From: Irineochytrium annulatum
Lineage: Eukaryota > Chytridiomycota > Chytridiomycetes > Chytridiales > Chytridiaceae
Direction of reading: 5' to 3'
Length of the DNA stretch: 17,410 bases
NCBI GenBank assembly: GCA_027600665.1
Contig: JADGJL010000601.1
Span: 1 to 17,410 of the forward strand
Each line of letters begins with the position of its first letter. Position 1 is the stretch's first letter. The translations under genes and the position numbers were made by a program. Positions 8,075 through 15,915 of the stretch are shown piece after piece. The notes under the pieces are model-generated. The model was not told the DNA's origin. It did not search any database and saw only the letters and a list, made by a program, of their open reading frames with translations.

Positions 8075-9507
8075 ATGCAGGACGATGAGGACCACGCCAT
8101 CCCCGCTGCCAATGTCGTAGTCGATGAGAGCAAGCTCCTCGGTCGCGGTGGCTATGGCGACGTCTTTGCAGGCCGATACGGCAATGGTAACGTCGCCGTT
8201 AAGGTGCCCCGAAAAAAAAACGAATACACGACGGCCGAGCTGGAGAGGTGAGAGCGGGTGTGATACGACGGCTGGTATTCACTCTGCTTGCTTGCGCAGA
8301 ATCCGCCGAGAGATCGCCACCCTCGCGTCGCTGAGGCCGCACACTAATGTTGTTGCCATTTACGGCTTCGTGAAGGAAACCAACGAGATCGTTACGGAGG
8401 TTTGCACAGTTTGATCTTGTTGAAGGGCCAGATTGACGCGACTGCTCTCAAAGCTTTCGGAGATTGGCTCGCTGGCGGATTACTATCAAACGCACCCGAT
8501 GATCCCGATTACGGACAGAATCAGGCTCGCCCTGGATGTCGCCGAAGGGATGACGTTTCTTCATTCCTCGCGCCCAACGCCGATCCTCCGTCACGAACTA
8601 AAGGGTTCAAATGTGCTCCTGGTCCGTCAGGGCGGGAGGCTCCTGGCTAAGGTCACCATCTTTGGCCTTGCGGTCGCCAAGGCTTGGTCAGTGTCGGAAG
8701 TGAGAACCAGCGAGAGTTTCGTGGGGAGTCAGCTGTTTATTGACCCGGCGTTCTACCATGAGCCCATCAAGGTGAGTTTTGGGGTTCGAGTTATTATGAC
8801 GTTTAATTCTGATCACGCAGTATGACGCCCTCGGTGACGTGTTCTCCTTCGCGGTCGTTTTGACGGAGCTGGCGAGCTGGGAGGGCCCGTACGGCTTCCC
8901 TATGCGCGATTTCCCGTGGGACTGGTTTCAGCGATGCATGCAAGGACCCGACCACCACAAGCATCGCCCGCCGCTCAATAAGCTCGCAGAAGATGTCCCT
9001 CCGGCATTTCTCGAGCTTATTGCATCGTGCTGGGATCCTGTGCGCGAGAATAGACCGCTGTTCGCCAACGGCGCCATTCGGGACTTCCTTACGAAAATGG
9101 TCGAGGATAAGAAGGGCTTGTCGTTCCACACCGAGGCGAGCAATATACCGCGCAATGTTGAGAACGCTTTACTGGTAATCAAAGTGTCGGAGCCTGAGGT
9201 GGAGGCGTCTATCGATGGGCGTCTAATGGAACGCGCGGGGCCTGATTCAGCCCTGCCGACGGGAAAATGGTTGGAAGAGGTAGCGACGAGGTCGGTGAAC
9301 GACGAGGAGACCCAGCCCTCGAACTCGAGTTTGGTGGACGGACCTCAAGGGGAAAGCTTCGAACTGGTTGGCCAGTGCCCGGACGGCAGCACGTCTGATG
9401 GGGAGTTGGTTGATATGCCGGAAATGTTGGCGGAGGAGGGAAGCAATGAGGAGTCGGACGGTGGTTCGTTCAGTTACGCGCGCTTTCTTCCTTTCACCGA
9501 CCGCTAA
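8075..9507 (+). CDS. Predicted pseudokinase (TKL-like protein kinase fold)
   Basis: Four exons: 8075-8247, 8300-8399, 8463-8771 and 8821-9507, giving about 422 residues. Intron 2 is the least certain. The kinase fold is clear: glycine loop LGRGGYGDVFAG (22-33), VAVK with Lys43, helix-C Glu62, LALDVAEGMTFLHS, ELKGSNVLL, then GSQLFIDPAF and DVFSFAVVLTELAS, a TKL-like pattern. A CWDP...RP motif marks the end of the domain. The catalytic HRDLK is RHELK (Glu136 in place of Asp), and the metal-binding DFG is IFG (Ile157). Loss of both aspartates predicts weak or no phosphotransfer, so a scaffold or allosteric role is likely. The segment linking VTE to GSLADYY is also shorter than usual. The C-terminal 120 residues are acidic and disordered. 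The frame can be extended by a phase-matched intron (9461-9519) into the next coding block, so TAA 9507 may not be the true end. Confidence 0.75.
8248..8299 (+). other. Intron 1 of the pseudokinase gene
   Basis: Donor GTGAGA and acceptor TTGCGCAG. It splits the Arg codon of ELERIRRE, and splicing restores continuous helix-C sequence. Confidence 0.8.
8400..8462 (+). other. Probable intron 2 of the pseudokinase gene
   Basis: The unspliced frame stops at TGA just after 8412. The best in-phase join uses the donor GTTTGC at 8400 and the acceptor TTCGGAG at 8456-8462. It gives IVTE followed by IGSLADYY, two or three residues shorter than the usual hinge. The donor is not a good consensus, so another acceptor (for example after GGGCCAG, 8431) is possible. 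Confidence 0.5.
8772..8820 (+). other. Intron 3 of the pseudokinase gene
   Basis: Canonical donor GTGAGT and acceptor CACGCAG, 49 bases, phase 0. It joins EPIK to YDALGDVFSF. Confidence 0.85.
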
Positions 9508-9519
9508 ACTACTGCACAG

Positions 9520-12074
9520 GCCCAAAAGGGGACGCAAAGGACGGGAAAGGCCTTGGTGTGAAGCTGGCAGCGGTGAGCGAGAGCGGAACTGCGGAGGCGG
9601 ACTGTTTGCTTCTTGCTACGAATGTCGTCGCCGACGATCACCGCATGACGCAGTTGGAGGACGACGCAGCGCGAGAGCAGGGTGCATCGCACGCCCTTGG
9701 CGCTCAGATGCTTGAAGGCACGATGAAGACCGACGCCACCCAGCTCATAGACGCCTCCGTTCCCATCGAGGGGCTGCTGCCACCTGTCTCGCACGTGGAA
9801 CGGAAGCAGAGTAGTGATATGGACGGAGATCCGCCGGACCTATTTGACGTCGAAAGATTACCAGAGGAGGGGTTGCAGGGCAGCGATTCTGGTCGAGTTC
9901 GAGATGATGATGAACGTGGCCCATCCGCAGTTGGAGGGCGGGCAACGGAAGATAGCGATGATGATGGGTTGGAGAACTTTGATTCCGATGACGGCTTGAG
10001 GGTGGAGTTTCACAGGCTAGATCTGAGCCGGGATGTGGAGGGCTTTGATTCGGACGAGAGCGACGGGGACTTTGTGGTACCTCGAGACTTAATGATGGTG
10101 GCCATGATGGCGGGGGCAACGGGTAGTTGGACCGGTGGCGCTAGCTCACGAGGTACTTAATGCTTGAATTTTGTAAGAAAGTAATGATTTTGTTGTAGGC
10201 GGGACAGATAGAACGGAGCAGAATGGGAATAGGTGCAACCTAGTGCGCAGGGACGAAGGTGGAGCGGGTTACGGAGCGGGGGGCGCGGGAAGAAGGCGAA
10301 ATTCTAATTCGAGTGAGTTTACAATCCTTCTGATATTTCTTCCTTGCCCTCTCAGTTCCTTACATCACTTTCACAGCGCCTCCTACAGGAGAGCCCGCTG
10401 ATTGCTTCCCGCCAGAGACTAGGAAACTGGACTGCAGAGGTTGGAAACTGTTCACGACGTTAGCTCTTACATCTCCAGGCAACGGCGGTTATTGCACGCT
10501 ACCCAAAGTGAAAGGCAAGTTTCTTGCTTGTTCACAGTCGTGCACCGACAAAGTTCACCAAAATGGTATTCGCCAAATGATTGAGGTTAATTAAATACGC
10601 AACGCAGAGATAAAGACTGCACACTCAGACATGAAGTGTACACAATGCGAACGAGACTTTTTGGGCCCTACGGGCACACTGTATGGGCAAGCCCGGAAAC
10701 ACTTTCTGGGCAGCCATTATAGAGGTAATCCTTTGGAGGCGAGAAACGCGTTAATTGCACACGGCGTGAGTTCCGCCTACTATACCTGTTTTCGTTGAAT
10801 TTTAACCTAGGGTTTTTGCTATCAATATGCTCGTCATGTATGCATGCGCATATTTGTGAATTTAAAAAGTTTAATGATGGTTGCAGTATGGGAACTATAC
10901 GGGAGACCCGCTACAAAAGAAGGCGCCAAGGAAGAAGCAAAAGGTTGATTGCCGCACGACTTTAGGCGCACCAATAAAGCCCTCTGAGACGCCTCAAGTT
11001 AACATCCAGTCTGTGAATGTCGCTAATGTGAGTTCAACCATTTGGTAGTGGTAGCGTGGTTGGAAATGTGGGGATTGCTTCGCATATGCCGTCATTCGAC
11101 CTTAATACTTGGCCTTCGCAGACTGCATCAAGCCCGCATGGTGCAAATACGTCCTTTCGGCCTTCAGATACGACAGATCGGATATGCAGCGTTCCCACGA
11201 TGGCGGGTTTACTCCGGCGCGAAGGGGAAGGGCCAAGCCATTTCAATTTCTCCGCGACTTCAGGTGACCGGATGGTGAGTAGTTGGTTAAAAAAAGCATC
11301 TTTTGATCAGAGCCGTAGGATTTGGTGATGGATACGAGCCCAAAGGCGGCGGTTGGACAAATGCACTCCGACTTGGACGGTTTTGGCGCCATAATGGCGG
11401 CGTCAGTTGCAATCACGCCAGGCGCTGTCGTGGAAGCTCCACAGCGTATCGATTGCCCGGCGCACCTCAACAGCATTGACCTAGACTCACTGATAGCGGC
11501 GCAAGCGATGCGTGTTACTCCCGAAACTTTGCCATCGTACTCGAGCATGCCTTCAGGTACCGACCTCATGACGATCGAGGCTCCGTCCCGCGCCGCCGAC
11601 CCGTTTTCCGAGTTGATGGCTAACTATTCAATGGATGCTACAGTGCATATAGATGGTGCCGCCATCCCATCTTCTGGAACCTTAATACACCACAGACAAG
11701 TTTTATGGGAGCAGCCGACGCCAGACTCTACGGCGCGAAGTTCTGCTGATTCTGACGAAGCCAACGAGGAGGACATGACTCCCGACGCCGTGAGGAAGGC
11801 GTGGGACGATCTGGCGTTGTATTACGAAAAGACAGTCAAGGAGAAGTGGAGTTATGAGGAGAAGCTCATTAAGGTGCGGAGGGAGAAGGAGGCGCTAGAA
11901 TTTCAGAAGAGATATCCGGATGCTGAGAAGCGTCGCCCTTACGAAAAGCTGTTGATGGAGCAACACGCTGGCGAAGACCAGGCAGCAGTTGCGAAGAGGA
12001 AGGTCGACGCACTTCACCTGAGGGAGTACCTCAATATACTTCGGGACCTCCGCAAGCGGCATGGCGGCTCTTAA
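9520..12074 (+). CDS. Multi-exon acidic, Cys/His-rich, coiled-coil coding block (separate gene or continuation of the pseudokinase)
   Basis: Supported coding pieces: 9520-10152, 10199-10312, 10356-10565, 10629-10724, about 10887 or 10906-11027, 11122-11274 and 11319-12074. Most boundaries are GT-AG and phase-compatible. The first piece is strongly acidic with repeated DSDD/FDSD motifs. The next ones are Cys-rich (DCFPPETRKLDC, GYCTLPK, ACSQSCTDKVH). Then comes a finger-like CTQC...H-x4-H (10637-10715) and a basic KKAPRKKQKV nuclear-signal-like patch. The last exon (252 codons) is disordered at first. It ends in a long charged helical region (DAVRKAWDDLALYYEKTVKEK, LIKVRREKEALEFQKRY, ALHLREYLNILRDLRKRH) that looks like a coiled coil. 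The splice between 10724 and about 10906 is unresolved. I do not recognise a named family. A nuclear, DNA- or RNA-associated role is only inferred. No convincing promoter or first ATG separates it from the kinase exons. Confidence 0.55.
10153..10198 (+). other. Intron in the acidic/Cys-rich coding block
   Basis: Donor GTACTT and acceptor TTGTAG, 46 bases, phase 1. It bridges SSRG and GTDRTEQNG. Without it the frame stops at 10160. Confidence 0.65.
11028..11121 (+). other. Intron in the coiled-coil coding block
   Basis: Canonical GTGAGT donor after NVAN and TTCGCAG acceptor before TASSPHG, phase 0 on both sides. Unspliced, the frame meets TAG at 11046. Confidence 0.65.
11275..11318 (+). other. 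Intron before the last coiled-coil exon
   Basis: GTGAGT donor after GDRM and CCGTAG acceptor before DLVMDTSP, phase 0, 44 bases. Confidence 0.7.
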
Positions 12075-13449
12075 GCGTGATTCGCCACCCAAGCTTTATG
12101 TCTCTTGACGTGTTCAACGGTCCGAACTTTTTTGGAATCGGGGGGGAATTTGTTGCGGATAGCTTCTTCCGGTCTGAGCAGGAAGTAGTAGATGTTTAGA
12201 TGTTCTCCTTCGCCCAGCGTTTCTATATTTATTTGTTCTTGGATCTGCTGCGATTACATGTCGTTCTGAGTTGAAGCCGTTCAGAGCAAGTTTTTGTCCG
12301 CACGAACATGGACAATGAATACTAACGTATGTGAATATTAAACCAAATTTTTGCTTAATCTGCGCCCCGAGATACCGTAACTGCCTTTTGTTGAGAGCGA
12401 ACGGACCCAACGTCGTTTTTCAGAAACATGGTTAGCCCAGCTGCACCCATCCGAATCACAAGTATTTGCATGGCTTGACACCCAAGCCGCCAAGGGAATT
12501 AACATGCATCAATCGGAATTTGATGCTCACGCCAACGATTGCATAACGTCGCCGCGACCCCAGTACTCCCTAGCCTATTCACAACCACCGATACGTGACC
12601 GGGCAGGCCAGCCAGGACGACTTAATCCCGATTGATGCCATCATGATTGACCCGCCCACTATCTTCGTGGCGCCTCTAAGCCCTTCAGGTCACTCCCGAC
12701 CTTCGTCGGCGCCAATTTTTCCATTTAAAACGTCGAAATCGCGGACCTGTAGCAACGATCAACGTGAGGCAGCCGCGTCCTTCAAAAGTCCTCCCACCGC
12801 ACTATCCCTAACACCGTTTGAGTTCCCGCGGACGTGACATCGTATGACGCGCGTATAGGCGATGCCAGCGTCGACCCATCCTCGTCGTTCCACTGGCATG
12901 TGCACGCGCCTCCCGGGTCGTGCTGTCGCCCTAGAACCTTGGGCGATACTCGCCCCACTGCCAAGGTACCGCTCGCTTGTTCATACCTTCTTCTTCTCCT
13001 TTTCCCTCCTTCTTTCGCGTCCTGCGGCCTCGTTATAAGGTCCTTGAAGCTCCCTGCTCCCACCTGCAGAACGTCGGCCGCGAGGTGTAGGCAATGTCGA
13101 CCCCGCAAGCTGCGGAGGGCAGTGGGTGCAAGTCATGACGTGAAGGGTGGCGATGGAGGGGGCTGCGGGCAAGAGACGTGAATCACGACGATCACCCGTG
13201 ACGGCGGTAGTCAATAAAATTGGACCTTCTAAAACATAAAAACAAGCTACTCGAAATCTACAACATATTCCATCGCCTACAAGAGCAGAATATCAGAAAA
13301 TATGCCTTAAAAAAACGATAGAGCATTGATGGTAATCCACCCGAAAAGCGCAATCCAGTCCTTCCATCCTTGCGAACTAGTAGACTCCTAGACGGGATGG
13401 TGCTTGATCTGGCGGCGCCTATGAGGCCGCAACACCAAGCGAAAGGGCT
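12075..13449. other. Long non-coding interval
   Basis: About 1.4 kb with no gene I can support. It holds one copy of the dispersed AAGCCGCC.GGGAATT motif (12481-12502), a pyrimidine-rich run near 12985-13020 followed by a TATAAG string near 13035, and A-rich sequence after 13210. The TATA-like string and pyrimidine run could mark a promoter, but the only ATG downstream (13094) opens a 14-codon frame. Confidence 0.45.
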
Positions 13450-13668
13450 TCAGAAGCGCGGGAAGCCCATCGCGCACGTTCTCCATTCGTAGTCGGTCCT
13501 GGCCGCAATTCCGGTGGGGAGCGACCGGCGATGACGACATTGGACAACCTTGGCGCCAGAGGCGACCTTGGCGGGGGACCCGGCGAGGTACTGTATGTAG
13601 TAGGTGTAGACAGAGGTACGGGCAATTATGTGGGGTTTCCAGCCCAACTTGTTCTCTTTATTTATCAC
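13450..13668 (-). pseudogene. Possible decayed gene remnant, family uncertain
   Basis: The reverse strand contains GC-rich codon-like sequence reading YYIQYLAGSPAKVASGAKVV. After a one-base shift it continues as NVVIAGRS and then back to GIAARTDYE. The string is weakly reminiscent of the start of a left-handed beta-helix protein such as dynactin p25. The frame shift, short length and absence of hexapeptide repeats mean no product can be assigned. It may simply be chance open sequence. Confidence 0.25.
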
Positions 13669-13825
13669 TTCTTACAAAGGTATTTGATAATAGTTCAAGA
13701 TCATTCATGAGGCATAAAACAATGGAGGTTAAACAAACAAGCCGAGACGCGGTCCACGTATCCCGCACAAGTCAAAGAATATAGAGTCGGTCCAATAGAA
13801 GGACACCATTCAAAAACATACGCCC

Positions 13826-15276
13826 TCAAGCGTGCACAGCCTTGGCGAATCCGAGCCTGCCGTTCGCCTTGTCGAAGATGGTGTAGAATGCCCTTATGAA
13901 GACGTCACCAAGGATCACGACACCAGCGTCAGAAGCGCCGCTCGTGAAGCCGGAGAAGCACTGCCCGCCGTCGTTGATGACGTACACGCTGGGAGGGATG
14001 CCGTAGTTGACGCCGTTGATTGTGAAGGTGACGGTGGGGCCCGAACTGGCGACGGAGCACGCGATGTTGCCCTGGCTGTCGGCGCCGATAGCGGAGTTGA
14101 TGGCGTTCGCGGGCGTGGTGTCGAGGATGATGACTGTACAACAAGGTGGTCAGCCAAAGAGAAAAGAGGTATGTGGCCAAGTTAAGACTTACGAGTCGTG
14201 CCAGTGTCAGCGATGAAGTTCGTGGTGGAGCCAACGAGCGCCCCCGACTTTTTGCCGGCCGTGTACTTGGCGCCGGCGAAGGAGGCTTGCCAGTACGTCT
14301 TAGAGTTGAGGCTGATGTAGGAGGGTGTGCCGGTGTACTTGCTGCTATCGACACCGCCAATCGTGACCTCGCCCTTGTCTCCATCCGCCGCATTGGACCT
14401 AAAAAAAACTCATCAGTCATCTGCAGAGGCACGCGGCGAAGAAGACGGAGGCTTACAGATAGAAGCCAAACACGTTGTTGGACAGCTTCAGGGCGTCAAT
14501 CCAGTTGGTGTTGCTCGAGCCCGCAGCCCCGATGTTGGAGATCGACGCATACGCGAGGCCCATCAGGCCGTCGCCGGGGCTGTTGAAGCCGGTCTCGGAG
14601 GTGGACACGCCTAGGCTGATTGTAGCGGAGAGGCCGGCCATGCCGACTGGCCCTGAGTATACTTTGCCGGAAACACTTCCGGAGCCGTAGCTGGTAGACC
14701 AAGACTTGCCCGTGGAGACGAGGGCCTTGTCGGCTGTTGGTGAAAGAAGAAATGTGAGAGGGTGCAGACAAGACAGCATGACAGCGACATACCGGTGTTG
14801 ACCTTGGCCTGGCCGGAGGAGCCGCAGGAGCCATCGGACGACTTGCAGGACGAGCCACGGAACCATGTGTCGCTGCTCCCCGTGTCCAAGTCAAGCGTGA
14901 ACTGGATGAGAAAGGAGGTTAGGATGAGGGCCACAGGAGGGCGATGAGAAAAAGGAGTTCCGTCCACGCCGGGGCCGTTTTCCCCAATACGTACTTGCTG
15001 ACCAGTCCCCAACGTCACCGGCGCGGTGTAGAGGAAATCGGAAAAATCAGTCAGAGGCGCGCTCGCCCTTCTTTCCAAGTCGGAGCTGTTGGCATTGATC
15101 CTGCCGGCCCACTTCCTGACGGCCAGGTCCCGGTTGTGGTGAGCCCGCTCGTGCTTGCTCTTGGTCGACACGCGCTTCGTGATGGCAACCGTGTGGATCT
15201 CGCTCTTGACGGGCGACGCCGAGACCGCGGACGACGTGATCGCGACGGCGAGGAGGAGGATGGAAAGCATCTTCAT
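13826..15276 (-). CDS. Secreted aspartic protease, pepsin family A1 (polyporopepsin-like)
   Basis: Five exons (14995-15276, 14793-14901, 14457-14733, 14193-14398, 13826-14133) join in phase into 393 residues, normal for the family. The ATG at 15276 begins a signal peptide (MKMLSILLLAVAITSSAVSA). A basic propeptide follows, ending near a dibasic LERR that fits Kex2-type processing. The mature enzyme has the first active-site motif LDLDTGSSDTW (Asp100), the flap Tyr in SYGSGSVSG, the second motif FIADTGTT (Asp287), paired cysteines (SSCKSSDGSC; CSVASS...QCFSG) and the C-terminal ILGDVFIRAFYTIFD block. All catalytic residues are present, so it should be an active acid endopeptidase secreted for protein breakdown. 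Introns are 93, 59, 58 and 59 bases. Its promoter has a TATA box and, further out, a tandem repeat. A fragment of its exon 2 region, or a paralogue's, lies at 7437-7500. Confidence 0.95.
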
Positions 15277-15348
15277 CGTTGGCGGCGGTTAGAGAGTAAT
15301 GAGGTGCGGGGGAAGCGGAGTGAGGACGACACAGGCCGTGATCGGGCC

Positions 15349-15354
15349 TTTATA
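15349..15354 (-). promoter_or_regulatory. TATA box of the aspartic protease gene
   Basis: TATAAA on the reverse strand, about 73 bases before the start codon at 15276, in the context CGTATAAAGGCCCG. Position and sequence fit a core promoter. Confidence 0.6.
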
Positions 15355-15546
15355 CGTGCAGTTCTCCCGCGATGTCGCCATGCTCGTAGGCTGATGTGAA
15401 CATCTGTCCTGGGCAGCCTGATGGCCATGCGAGCGCGAGCTGTTTCGCCCGAGAGAAGGCTCGAAGAAAGGAAACGCCGAGCTGATAACGCAGGCTGTAT
15501 TGCAGTCAGTCATGCCACGCGAGCCAACGTCATTGGCGACCTGTCA

Positions 15547-15607
15547 CGGAAAGCCGGCGGCCCCACCGTGGGCCGTCGCGGAAAACCGACGGCCCCACCG
15601 TGGGTCA
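15547..15607. repeat. Two-copy 32-base tandem repeat with hairpin-like cores
   Basis: CGGAAA(G/A)CCG(G/A)CGGCCCC followed by ACCGTGGG occurs at 15547 and 15579. Each unit holds the palindrome CCCAC-C-GTGGG. It lies about 270-330 bases upstream of the protease start, so paired binding sites for a regulator are possible. This is inference only. Confidence 0.7.
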
Positions 15608-15915
15608 ATTTGAAAGGCTGATGAAACAGGTCGAAAGCGATTGATCTAGCGTTTCGAATAGTTATCTTGCATGCTTAACATGTTGCATGACAGCATCGTG
15701 CGAAAGAAGACGTTAAAAGCAAGGACAGATTCAATATTATATTATTAGTGCGGGAACTAAAGCAATGCACTCACTCTTCTACGTGTGTGATGGGGGGGTC
15801 TTTGTTAACTGATAACAACGTACAACACTAACTGGGCAATGGACAAAATTATGGATGTGTAATGAATTCTAAATCCTTAGCCCTCCACGCCGTCAATGAC
15901 GCCTCCTCTCCTTCC
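15608..15915. other. Intergenic, AT-rich
   Basis: It lies between the distal promoter of the protease (-) and the 3' end of the membrane-protein gene (-). I see no coding sequence, RNA gene or clear terminator. It should include the 3' UTR of the membrane-protein gene. Confidence 0.4.

Noticed and set aside
8783..8792. GGTTCGAG-like string suggesting a tRNA T-arm
   Set aside because: It lies in a well-supported intron, with no matching acceptor stem, D-arm or anticodon arm around it.
12114..12410. 98-codon reverse-strand open frame in AT-rich DNA
   Set aside because: It has no ATG context, domain or splice partners, and composition like intergenic DNA.
13030..13180. TATA-like TTATAAGG with a downstream ATG at 13094
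   Set aside because: The ATG opens only 14 codons, and no in-phase splice gives a credible product.
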